Assembly (NCBI GenBank): GCA_035690425.1
Contig: DASSKO010000075.1
Span: 1 to 24,266 of the forward strand
Length of the DNA stretch: 24,266 nucleotides
Reading direction: 5' to 3'
From: DASSKO01 sp035690425
GTDB taxonomy: Bacteria; Actinomycetota; Actinomycetes; Propionibacteriales; Nocardioidaceae
The notes under the pieces were generated by a model, which worked only from the letters and a program-made list of their open reading frames with translations, ran no database searches and was not told the DNA's origin. This document shows positions 13,530-20,001 of this stretch, piece after piece. How positions within the stretch are numbered: the stretch's first letter is position 1; each line of letters starts with the position of its first letter. The position numbers were made by a program, and so were the translations under genes.

Positions 13530-14594
13530 CTAGAGCCGCTGGCGGTAGTCGATGTTGCGCTGCGCCAGGCTGGGCTCGGTGCCGAAGTAGGCATGCCGGG
13601 ACATGTCCGCGGAGTAGCGGCTCGCCGGGGGCGTGCGTCCCAACGCCTCAGCCATGCTGCGCACGTGGTGCGGCGCCGCGCCACAGCACAGCCCGAAGTA
13701 GCCGACCCCGGCCGCTGCCGCGCGGGCGGTGAAGTCGGCGATCTCGTAGCGGGTGCAGGTGAAGGGATCGAGAGCGGTCGGGAACGAACGTCCCTCGGGC
13801 GGCAGGTCTGTGGTGGCGTCGTGCAGCGACTGGAAGGTCGGCTGCTGTGGCCCGGTGCGGTAGGGCACCGGTAGCGCGGCGACGGGGATGTCCACGGCCG
13901 CGACCACGGGCTGCAGCAGCGGCAGCATGGTCGCCGGTCCGCGTGAGCAGTTGAGGCCGACGACGTCTGCGCCGGCGTCGGCCAGCGTGCGGCAGGCATC
14001 GGTCAGCGTGGCGCCGTCGCGCATCTGGGTCTCGTCGTCCACGACCAGCGTGATGACCGCCGGCAGGCCGCTGCGCCGGATGAGGTCGAGGGCAAGCGCC
14101 GCCTCGCCGAGGTAGCGGAACGTCTCGCCGATGACGAAGTCGACCCCCGCGTCCGCCGCCCAGCCGATCTGCTCCTCGAACATCGCCGCGACCTGGGTGT
14201 GGCTGCGGGCGTCGTCGGGGTCGTAGACGTTGGTGTTGCACACGTTGCCGGCGAGCAGTGCGCCGCTGTCGACCGCGACCCGCCGGGCCAGGTCGAGCGC
14301 CTGCCGGTTCATCGGCTCGAGCAGGTCCTGCTTGCCCAGCAGGCGCAGCTTCTCCCGGTGCGCGTAGTAGGTGAAGGCCTCCACCACGTCGGAGCCGGCG
14401 TGCACGAACTGCTCGTGCAGGGAGACGACCTGCTCGGGGTGGTCGAGCACGACCTCCGGCACGAACGCTCCCGCCTGCAGGTAGCCGCGGCGCTCCAGCT
14501 CGAACAGATAGCCCTCGGCGCAGATGACGGGCCCGGCGGCCAGCCGCTCGGCCAGGCCGGCACCGCGGGCGGTGCTGTGGCTCGTGTCGGTCAT
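13530..14594 (-). CDS. Betaine--homocysteine S-methyltransferase-like protein
   Basis: A 354-aa zinc-dependent TIM-barrel enzyme of the homocysteine S-methyltransferase family, closest in pattern to BHMT. It would transfer a methyl group from an onium donor to homocysteine, giving methionine. Zinc ligands align as Cys216 (VGLNCSRGP) and Cys303-Cys304 (YFGLCCGAAPHH). Other BHMT-like strings are FELERRGYLQAG, EAFTYYAHREKL and HVRSMAEALG. Compared with human BHMT as I recall it, the betaine-site Asp26 aligns with Ala26 and Trp44 with Phe44, while the tyrosine of FTYYA is kept, so the methyl donor may not be glycine betaine. It lacks the cobalamin- and folate-binding domains of MetH. It is last in the minus-strand trio, 6 nt after the GcvT-like gene, with AAGGG upstream of its ATG. 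Confidence 0.88.
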   Translation of the reverse strand: MTDTSHSTARGAGLAERLAAGPVICAEGYLFELERRGYLQAGAFVPEVVLDHPEQVVSLHEQFVHAGSDVVEAFTYYAHREKLRLLGKQDLLEPMNRQALDLARRVAVDSGALLAGNVCNTNVYDPDDARSHTQVAAMFEEQIGWAADAGVDFVIGETFRYLGEAALALDLIRRSGLPAVITLVVDDETQMRDGATLTDACRTLADAGADVVGLNCSRGPATMLPLLQPVVAAVDIPVAALPVPYRTGPQQPTFQSLHDATTDLPPEGRSFPTALDPFTCTRYEIADFTARAAAAGVGYFGLCCGAAPHHVRSMAEALGRTPPASRYSADMSRHAYFGTEPSLAQRNIDYRQRL

Positions 14595-14600
14595 GTCGGT

Positions 14601-15785
14601 CTATCCCTTCGGGGTGTCCTTGCGTGGGTCGAGGAACGGCTTGGGTACGACGACGGCGGTGGTCTCGCCGCTGGCCGAGCGCACGGTGAGCTTGCTGCCG
14701 AGCGCGGCGAACGTGCTGGGGACCAGGGCGAAGCCGATGTTCTTCTCCAGGCGCGGTGACCAGAACGCGGACGACACCTGGCCGACGTGGTCACCGGCGT
14801 GGGCGACCTGGAGGTAGTCCTCGAAGTAGCCGGTCAGCGGGTCGCCGGCGATCTCCACGCCGACCACCTGCCGGTGCACGCCTTCGTCGGCGATCCGGGC
14901 CAGGGCCTGCTTGCCGATGAAGTCGCTGTCCTGGTCGAGGTCGACGGTCCACTCCAGCCCCGCCTCGTAGGGGTTCAGGAACGCATAGTCGGAGTAGGCG
15001 TTGTTGTCCAAGGCGATGTCCGAGCCGTAGCTCAAGATGCCGGCCTCCACCCGGCGGATCTGGCAGGGGCCGATGACGGCGAGGTCGTGCGGCTGCCCGG
15101 CCTGCAGGACCGCGGCCCATAGCCGCTGCCCGTCGTGGCTGGCGTTGCGGAGGTAGATCTCGTAACCGACCTCACCGGTGTAGCCGGTGCGTGACACCAC
15201 GACGTCCATGCCGTCGATCCGGTGCTCGGCCATCCAGTAGTAGCGCAGGTCGTTGACACTTTCGCCGACCAGGTCGGTCATCAGCGCCTTGGACTTGGGG
15301 CCCTGGATCTGCACCGGCGCGACATCGGGTTCGCTGACCGTGACGTCGAGATCGGGCCGGGCGGCGGCCACACCCTTCGCCCAGAGCAGCACGTCACCAT
15401 CGGCCACGGAGAGCCAGAAGTGGTTCTCGGCGAGCCGCAGCAGCACCGGGTTGTTGATGATCCCGCCGTCGACGTCGGTGTTGAGGACGAACTTGCACTG
15501 ACCCACCGCGCACCGACTGAGGTCACGCGGAGTCAGCAGGTTGGTGAAGGTGAAGGCGTCGGGGCCGGTGATCTCGACCTGCCGCTCGACGCCGACGTCC
15601 CAGAGTGTGACGTCGTTGACCAGCCGCCAGTACTCGGCGACCGGGTCGTCGTAGTGGCGCGGGTGGTACATCCGGTTGCACACGCTGTAGGACTGCACGC
15701 CGTGTCGCCGGGAGGCGTAGAAGTACGGCGACTTGCGGATGCGGGTGTACATGTGCACCCTCGGCACGTCATACGGGATGCGCAT
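14601..15785 (-). CDS. DmdA/GcvT-like tetrahydrofolate-dependent methyltransferase
   Basis: A 394-aa protein of the aminomethyltransferase (GcvT, COG0404) superfamily. Members take a one-carbon unit from a substrate and pass it to tetrahydrofolate. Motifs include GVQSYSVCNRMYHP, LWDVGVERQVEITGPDA, LLTPRDLSRCAVGQCKF, GGIINNPVLLRLAENHFWLSVAD, VAPVQIQGPKSKALM and SRTGYTGEVGYEIYL, then the C-terminal barrel with GVEIAGDPLTGY. The 'VQSY.V.N.M' and 'LAEN.FWLS.AD.DVLLWAKG' strings recall DMSP demethylase DmdA more than glycine-cleavage GcvT, which is usually shorter. ATG at 15785 is preferred to the GTG at 15794: AAGGAAGG has proper spacing to the ATG but abuts the GTG. Substrate candidates are dimethylglycine, betaine, DMSP or the product of the adjacent FAD enzyme. 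Confidence 0.85.
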   Translation of the reverse strand: MRIPYDVPRVHMYTRIRKSPYFYASRRHGVQSYSVCNRMYHPRHYDDPVAEYWRLVNDVTLWDVGVERQVEITGPDAFTFTNLLTPRDLSRCAVGQCKFVLNTDVDGGIINNPVLLRLAENHFWLSVADGDVLLWAKGVAAARPDLDVTVSEPDVAPVQIQGPKSKALMTDLVGESVNDLRYYWMAEHRIDGMDVVVSRTGYTGEVGYEIYLRNASHDGQRLWAAVLQAGQPHDLAVIGPCQIRRVEAGILSYGSDIALDNNAYSDYAFLNPYEAGLEWTVDLDQDSDFIGKQALARIADEGVHRQVVGVEIAGDPLTGYFEDYLQVAHAGDHVGQVSSAFWSPRLEKNIGFALVPSTFAALGSKLTVRSASGETTAVVVPKPFLDPRKDTPKG

Positions 15786-15831
15786 GGCGGCCACCTTCCT
15801 TCGGGATGTGAGGTCTTCGCAGCACTGCTCG

Positions 15832-17178
15832 TCAGCTCCACGGGAACGGCGAGCTGCTGGCCGGGTGCAGGTCTCCCTGCTCGTAGCGGGCGAAGCGGAA
15901 CGGCTCGAGCAGCTCCTGCGGCTCTCCCAGCAGGTGGTCGGCTACCAGCCCTCCGACGCCGATCATCTTGTAGCCGTGGTTGGAGTCGGCGATCACGAAG
16001 GCGTTCTGCCGGAACGCGTCGAAGAGCGGGAAGCTGTCGGGGGTGAAGCAGCCGATCGCACCGGACGGTTCTGCCCGCAGCAGCGTGCGCAGGCCCTCGA
16101 ACCGGGCGTGGCAGTGGGCGAGCCCGGACGTCCACAGCCGGGCGAACTCGGCGCCGGCCGTGTACGGCGAGGCCTGCGGACCGTAGGGGTCGACCGCCAC
16201 CGCAGCGGCCGGCTCCTCGACCCGGCGCGGCATGCTGCCGCCCTGCACCCCGCCGAAGTTGGTGTCGGGCTTGTAGTAGATGCCCCACGGCTGGTCGGTG
16301 ACGAGCGCGCCGGTCTCGTCGTACAGCGGGGCGTCGGTGTCCACGTGCACCACCGGCGGCGGGCGGCCGTGTGCGTCGGTGAAGGAGTGCGGGTCGACCT
16401 CGAGGGTGCCCTCCTGCACCAGCCAGTACGTCCACATCGGCGCCTCGTGCAGCGACCCGTCCGGCCGGCGTACGGTGATCGTGTCGGGCAGGTCGAGCAT
16501 CGCCCACAGGTCGCGGGTCCATGGGCCGGCGGCGATGACGACCTGGTCGCAGCGGATCGTCCCCCGGTCGGTCTCCACGGCCGAGATCGCTCCGCCGCTG
16601 ACCGGCAGCCCCGTGACTCGGACCCCGTCGAGCACGCGCACGCCTTCGGCCTCGGCGAGCGCTTGCAGTCCGCGCAACGACGCCCGGTTGTGCGCGAAGC
16701 CACCACGCCGCTCGTGCAGCACGCAGGTGATGCCTTGCGCCTGCCAGTCCGGGAACAGGTCCCGCATGTAGGCCCGGCACGCCGTCTCACCTTCGACGAG
16801 CGAGGACGGGTAGCCGATCTGCTCCTGCTCGGCGTGGACCCGGCTGACGTCGGCCCGCATCGCCTCCGGGCCGAGCTGCAGATACCCGACGGAGTGGTAT
16901 GCGAGCGTCTCGGCGTGGGCCTCCCACACCGAGACCGAGTGCGCCATCAGCCGCCGCATCGCGGGTTGGGAGTAGTTGTTGCGCACGACACCGCAGGCGA
17001 TGCCGGACGCCCCGGCGCCCGCCCGGGCCTTGTCCACCACCACGACGTCCGTGCCGCCACCGCGGCCGTGCGCACGCAGCGCCCGGGCGAGGTGCCATGC
17101 GGTGGACAGGCCGTGCACACCGGCGCCGATCACCACGTATCGGACCGCCGGAGGGACAACTGCAGCAGAGTCCGCCAT
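15832..17178 (-). CDS. FAD-dependent oxidoreductase (DAO family, sarcosine/dimethylglycine oxidase-like)
   Basis: A 448-aa DAO-superfamily flavoprotein. The dinucleotide-binding motif VIGAGVHGLSTAWHLA is near residues 15-30, preceded by a short Ala/Val-rich leader; VVVDKARAGAGASGIACGVVRNNY follows as the FAD-ribose and active-site region. QVVIAAGPWT is the mid-protein strand and SFPLFDAFRQNAFVIADSNHGYKMIGVGGLVADHLLG the C-terminal FAD-binding end. It shares 'VR(N/S)NY' and overall layout with the decayed SoxB nearby, so it is probably an N-methyl amine oxidase or dehydrogenase acting on a secondary or tertiary amine. It is divergent from iclR; its AAAGG ribosome-binding site lies inside a perfect inverted repeat. 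With the next gene it resembles the two halves of dimethylglycine/sarcosine dehydrogenase encoded separately. Confidence 0.88.
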   Translation of the reverse strand: MADSAAVVPPAVRYVVIGAGVHGLSTAWHLARALRAHGRGGGTDVVVVDKARAGAGASGIACGVVRNNYSQPAMRRLMAHSVSVWEAHAETLAYHSVGYLQLGPEAMRADVSRVHAEQEQIGYPSSLVEGETACRAYMRDLFPDWQAQGITCVLHERRGGFAHNRASLRGLQALAEAEGVRVLDGVRVTGLPVSGGAISAVETDRGTIRCDQVVIAAGPWTRDLWAMLDLPDTITVRRPDGSLHEAPMWTYWLVQEGTLEVDPHSFTDAHGRPPPVVHVDTDAPLYDETGALVTDQPWGIYYKPDTNFGGVQGGSMPRRVEEPAAAVAVDPYGPQASPYTAGAEFARLWTSGLAHCHARFEGLRTLLRAEPSGAIGCFTPDSFPLFDAFRQNAFVIADSNHGYKMIGVGGLVADHLLGEPQELLEPFRFARYEQGDLHPASSSPFPWS

Positions 17179-17181
17179 ATC

Positions 17182-17198
17182 GTTGCCTTTCAGGCAAC
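17182..17198. promoter_or_regulatory. Perfect 7-bp inverted repeat: IclR operator candidate or RBS-masking hairpin
   Basis: GTTGCCTTTCAGGCAAC is a perfect palindrome with a 3-nt centre, in the 52-nt gap between the divergent FAD oxidoreductase and iclR genes. Length and symmetry fit an IclR-family operator. On the minus strand it begins 3 nt before the oxidoreductase ATG and contains that gene's AAAGG ribosome-binding site, so the mRNA could fold into a 7-bp stem hiding it. A TATAAG (17208-17213, minus strand) may be the -10. Confidence 0.6.
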
Positions 17199-17230
17199 AC
17201 TGTTTCCTTATAGGACGTCAGCACGTTAGC

Positions 17231-17989
17231 ATGGCCGCTGTGAGCCAGCCAACAGGGCGCCCGGTGGTCGTGGTGGAGCGCGCGCTTGCGGTCCTCGACG
17301 TGCTGGCCGAGTCCGCCGCCGACCTCGGCACCAACGAGATCGCCCGCAGGGCCGGCCTCAACGCCAGCTCGGCTTCCCGGATGCTCGCCACGCTCGAGGA
17401 TCGCCAGCTGGTGCAGCGCTCGCCCGAGACCGGGCGCTACCGCCTCGGGCTGCGGCTGGTCCAGCTCGGCAACGCCGCGCTGGCCCGGATCGACCTGCGC
17501 GAGCTCGCGCACCCGCACCTGATCGCGCTGATGGAGGCGACCGGGGAGACCGCGACCCTGTCTGTTCCGGGTGAGCACGCCGCGATGACGGTCGACTTCG
17601 CGCAGAGCTCGTCCTCGGTGCGCAGCGTGGCCCAGATCGGCCGCCCGAGCGTGCCCCACGCCACCGCCATCGGGAAGGTGGTGCTCGCCTACGGCGGCGC
17701 GCTGCCCGACGACCCGCTCCGGTCCTACACCGAGCGCACGATCACCGAGCTCGCCGCGCTCGAGAAGTGCCTGACCGAGGTTCGCGAGCGTGGCTGGGCC
17801 GACGCCCTGGAGGAGCGCGAATCGGAGCTGCACGCGGTCGCGGCCCCGGTCCTCGACGCCACCGGCACCCTGGTCGCCGTGCTCGGGCTGCAGGGGCCCG
17901 CCTGGCGGTTCGACGGCGCCGCGCTGCGGGCTGCCGTGGACCCGCTGCTGGAGCACGCCGCGGCGCTGTCGCCGGTGTCGGCCGGATGA
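17231..17989 (+). CDS. IclR family transcriptional regulator
   Basis: A 252-aa IclR-type regulator. The N-terminal winged helix-turn-helix covers about residues 12-75 (ALAVLDVLAESAADLGTNEIARRAGLNASSASRMLATLEDRQLV), followed by the YRLGLRLVQLG linker and the effector domain with IGRPSVPHATAIGKVVLAYGG and a C-terminal VAAPVLDATGTLVAVLGLQGP. IclR proteins often control catabolic genes transcribed divergently from them, and the palindrome in the gap to the FAD oxidoreductase supports this. ATG at 17231 is chosen; an upstream in-frame extension would run antisense into the divergent gene. The sarcosine oxidase remnant begins 18 nt downstream on the same strand, so this was probably the regulator or first gene of that lost operon. 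Confidence 0.92.
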   Translation: MAAVSQPTGRPVVVVERALAVLDVLAESAADLGTNEIARRAGLNASSASRMLATLEDRQLVQRSPETGRYRLGLRLVQLGNAALARIDLRELAHPHLIALMEATGETATLSVPGEHAAMTVDFAQSSSSVRSVAQIGRPSVPHATAIGKVVLAYGGALPDDPLRSYTERTITELAALEKCLTEVRERGWADALEERESELHAVAAPVLDATGTLVAVLGLQGPAWRFDGAALRAAVDPLLEHAAALSPVSAG

Positions 17990-18007
17990 GGCGCCCCCGA
18001 AGCGAGC

Positions 18008-18620
18008 GTGGTGGCCGACGTGGCCGCTACTCCGCCGCTCGAGCGCGGCTATCTCGGTGCGGGCGCGTCCGCCCGCAACACCGCGATCATCCGGTCCAAC
18101 TACCTCACCCCTGAGGGTGTGCGCTTCTACGACCGGTCGCTGCGGCTGTACGAGCGGCTGGCCGACGACCTCAACTTCAACGTGATGTTCTCCCAACGTG
18201 GCCATCTCACCCTGGCGCACTCCGACGCCGCGTTGCGCACGATGCGCCGGCGACCGCAGCCGGTCCGACAACCTCGGAGTCGACGCCCTCGGGCATCGTC
18301 TGGCACGACGCGGTGGTCTGGGGCTACGCGCGAGAGGCCGACCGCCGCGGAGTCCACCTGCACCAGGACACCGCGGTGGTGGGCGTCGACGTGGCCGACG
18401 GGCGGGTCCGCGGCGGGCGGACCAATCGCGGCAGCATCGCCGCTCCGGTGGTGGTCAACTGCACGGCCGGCTGGTCCTCGCAGGTCTGCGACCTGGCAGG
18501 AGTAGCGCTTCCGCTCACCACCTTCCCGCTGCAGGCGCCGTGACCGAGCCGGTGCGGCCGTTCCTGGACACCGTCGTCGTGTCCGGGACTCTGCACGTCT
18601 ACGTCAGCCAGACCGATGCT
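18008..18620 (+). pseudogene. soxB: Decayed sarcosine oxidase beta subunit (soxB remnant)
   Basis: SoxB sequence is read across three frames. Frame 2 (from 18008) gives LERGYLGAGASARNTAIIRSNYL and RLADDLNFNVMFSQRGHLTLAHSD. Near 18260 it shifts to frame 3 (RSRSDNLGVDALG), then after an apparent deletion of tens of residues to frame 1 (WHDAVVWGYAREADRRGV ... AGVALPLTTFPLQA). At about 18540 a one-base indel moves it to frame 3 (VTEPVRPFLDTVVVSGTLHVYVSQTD). The 5' end with the GxGxxG FAD motif is missing, as is all sequence after YVSQTD. Intact SoxB carries covalent FMN and FAD and is about 400 aa. The beta-subunit identity is strong because consecutive family strings survive in the right order; it cannot make an active enzyme. 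Confidence 0.88.
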
Positions 18621-19170
18621 CGAGCTGCTCTACGTCAACCGCTGGCGCAAGCTAGCCGTCGGCTCGGTCCGCTACGGCGTGATGTGCACCGAGGACGGCG
18701 TGGTCCTCGACGACGGCGTCACCGGGCGGCTCGGCCCACAGCGCTACCTGATGACGACCACCTCCTCGGGCGCGACCGTGGTGGGGGAGTGGGTCGAGCG
18801 GTGGCTGCGCGAGCTGATCCGTCGGCTCACCGACGTCGACGTGTCTGCCGACGCGTTCGGCTACCTGCGGGTCCGGCTGGGCCACGTCACAGGCGTGGCC
18901 GACTGCGTGGTCTGGCGGATCGGGTTCACCGGAGAGCTCAGCGACGCCGCGGCGGCGATGCTGGCCAAGCTGTGCCCGCTCGAGCTCAGCGAGCCGGCCG
19001 TCCCCGACGGCGCCGCCTGTCGAAGCCTGCTCGCCGGGATCGCGGTCCAGGTCGTGCGCGACGACCGCGAGGACCGACGCTGTTTTCTGCTGCTGTGCGA
19101 CCGCTCCTACGGCCAGTACCTGTGGGACGCACTGCTCGACGCCGGCGCGGAGTTCGACCTGCACGTTTGA
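18616..19170 (+). pseudogene. Decayed sarcosine oxidase alpha C-terminus fused to gamma-subunit tail (soxA/soxG remnant)
   Basis: An open 184-codon frame that looks intact but is a collage. LLYVNRWRKLAVGSVRYGVMCTEDGVVLDDGVTGRLG and RYLMTTTSSGA match the start of the GcvT-like half of SoxA. After WVERWLREL the text jumps to a later SoxA region (DVDVSADAFGYLRVRLGHVTGVADCVVWRIGFTGELS), losing roughly 40 residues. Soon after FTGELS the text becomes gamma-subunit-like (VQVVRDDREDRRCFLLLCDRSYGQYLWDALLDAGAEF). The N-terminal two-thirds of SoxA and all of SoxD are gone. The joins look like deletions between operon genes rather than a designed fusion. Expression of a truncated protein cannot be excluded because the frame is open. 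Confidence 0.8.
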
Positions 19171-19335
19171 CGCCTCACGCGGGGGAGATCGGCGGCAGGT
19201 GACGATGTGGTTGCGACGACGCAGAGTGCCTTGTGTGACGGATGGGCCGCATGCGACAGTCAAGAACGCCTAATAGATGATGGGTCGCTGTGGGAGGATG
19301 TGCATCCGTTCGCCGGGGTGGGAGAGGGGGCTGCC
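19171..19335 (+). promoter_or_regulatory. Upstream region of the ABC importer operon
   Basis: This 165-nt stretch has no gene. It contains an AT-richer island with TAATAGATGATGG (19271-19283) that can supply a -10, a 12-bp inverted repeat GGATGTGCATCC (19296-19307), and the ribosome-binding site GGAGAGGGGG just before the ATG at 19336. The palindrome differs from the one beside iclR, so shared control is not evident. Confidence 0.4.
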
Positions 19336-20001
19336 ATGGATGACGAGAGCTGGCTCCAAAGTTTTCTGACGTACCTGGAGTTCACCTGGGAGGACCTTTT
19401 CGCGCTGGCCATCGAGCACGTGATCATCGTCGCGGTGGCGATCGGCATCGCCACCGTCGTCGGTGTCGGCCTCGGAGTCGCCACCTACCGCACCCAGCGA
19501 CCTCGCGAGATCGTGCTCGCGGTGACCGGCACCTTCCTCACGATTCCCTCCCTCGCGCTCTTCCCCCTGTTCATCCCGATCTTCGGTCTCGGGGCGACCT
19601 CGGTGCTGGTCGGCCTGGTGATGTACGCCTTGTTGCCGATCGTGCGCAACACCATCGTCGGGCTGCGCGAGGTCGACCCGGCGATCGTCGAGTCCGCGCA
19701 GGGGATGGGCATGGGCCGCACGCGGCGGCTGCTCCGGATCGAGCTGCCGCTGGCGTGGCCGGTCATCCTGACCGGCATGCGGGTGTCCACCGTCGTCCTG
19801 GTCGGCATCGCCGCGATCGGCGCGTACGTCAACGGCCCGGGCCTCGGTAACCTGATCTTCACCGGCATCAGCCAGTTCGGCAGTGCGAGGGCGCTCAACC
19901 TGGTGCTCGCCGGGACATTCGGCGTCATCGTCCTGGCAGTCCTGTTCGACCTGGTGTACAGCCTGGTCTTCCGGCTCACGACCCCGCGAGGTATCCGATG
20001 A
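19336..20001 (+). CDS. OpuCB/ProW-type ABC transporter permease
   Basis: A 221-aa inner-membrane permease of the glycine betaine/choline/carnitine (OpuC/ProU) importer class. About five to six hydrophobic segments are visible (for example HVIIVAVAIGIATVVGVGLG and TFLTIPSLALFPLFIPIFG). The EAA loop contacting the ATPase reads REVDPAIVESAQGMGMGRTRRLLRIELPLAWPVILTG, and IAAIGAYVNGPGLGNLIFTGI is the family C-terminal pattern. The ATG at 19336 follows a strong GGAGAGGGGG site, which rules out the longer in-frame start upstream. Its stop overlaps the ATPase start as ATGA. It is the first gene of the five-gene importer operon. Confidence 0.92.
   Translation: MDDESWLQSFLTYLEFTWEDLFALAIEHVIIVAVAIGIATVVGVGLGVATYRTQRPREIVLAVTGTFLTIPSLALFPLFIPIFGLGATSVLVGLVMYALLPIVRNTIVGLREVDPAIVESAQGMGMGRTRRLLRIELPLAWPVILTGMRVSTVVLVGIAAIGAYVNGPGLGNLIFTGISQFGSARALNLVLAGTFGVIVLAVLFDLVYSLVFRLTTPRGIR

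Noticed and set aside
13518..13534. Bidirectional terminator between nusB and the methyltransferase gene
   Set aside because: The 9-nt gap holds only the small palindrome CGGCGCCG without a usable stem-loop, so I do not call it.
15786..15831. Glycine riboswitch before the GcvT-like gene
   Set aside because: The 46-nt gap is too short for the aptamer and no matching conserved core was seen.
15733..17229. 498-codon plus-strand open frame opposite the FAD oxidoreductase
   Set aside because: The minus strand carries the GxGxxG and C-terminal FAD motifs; the plus frame is repetitive Val/Gly/Arg/His text.
16976..17230. N-terminal extension of the IclR protein
   Set aside because: It would run antisense into the divergent oxidoreductase and across the palindrome; IclR family length and the HTH position fit the ATG at 17231.
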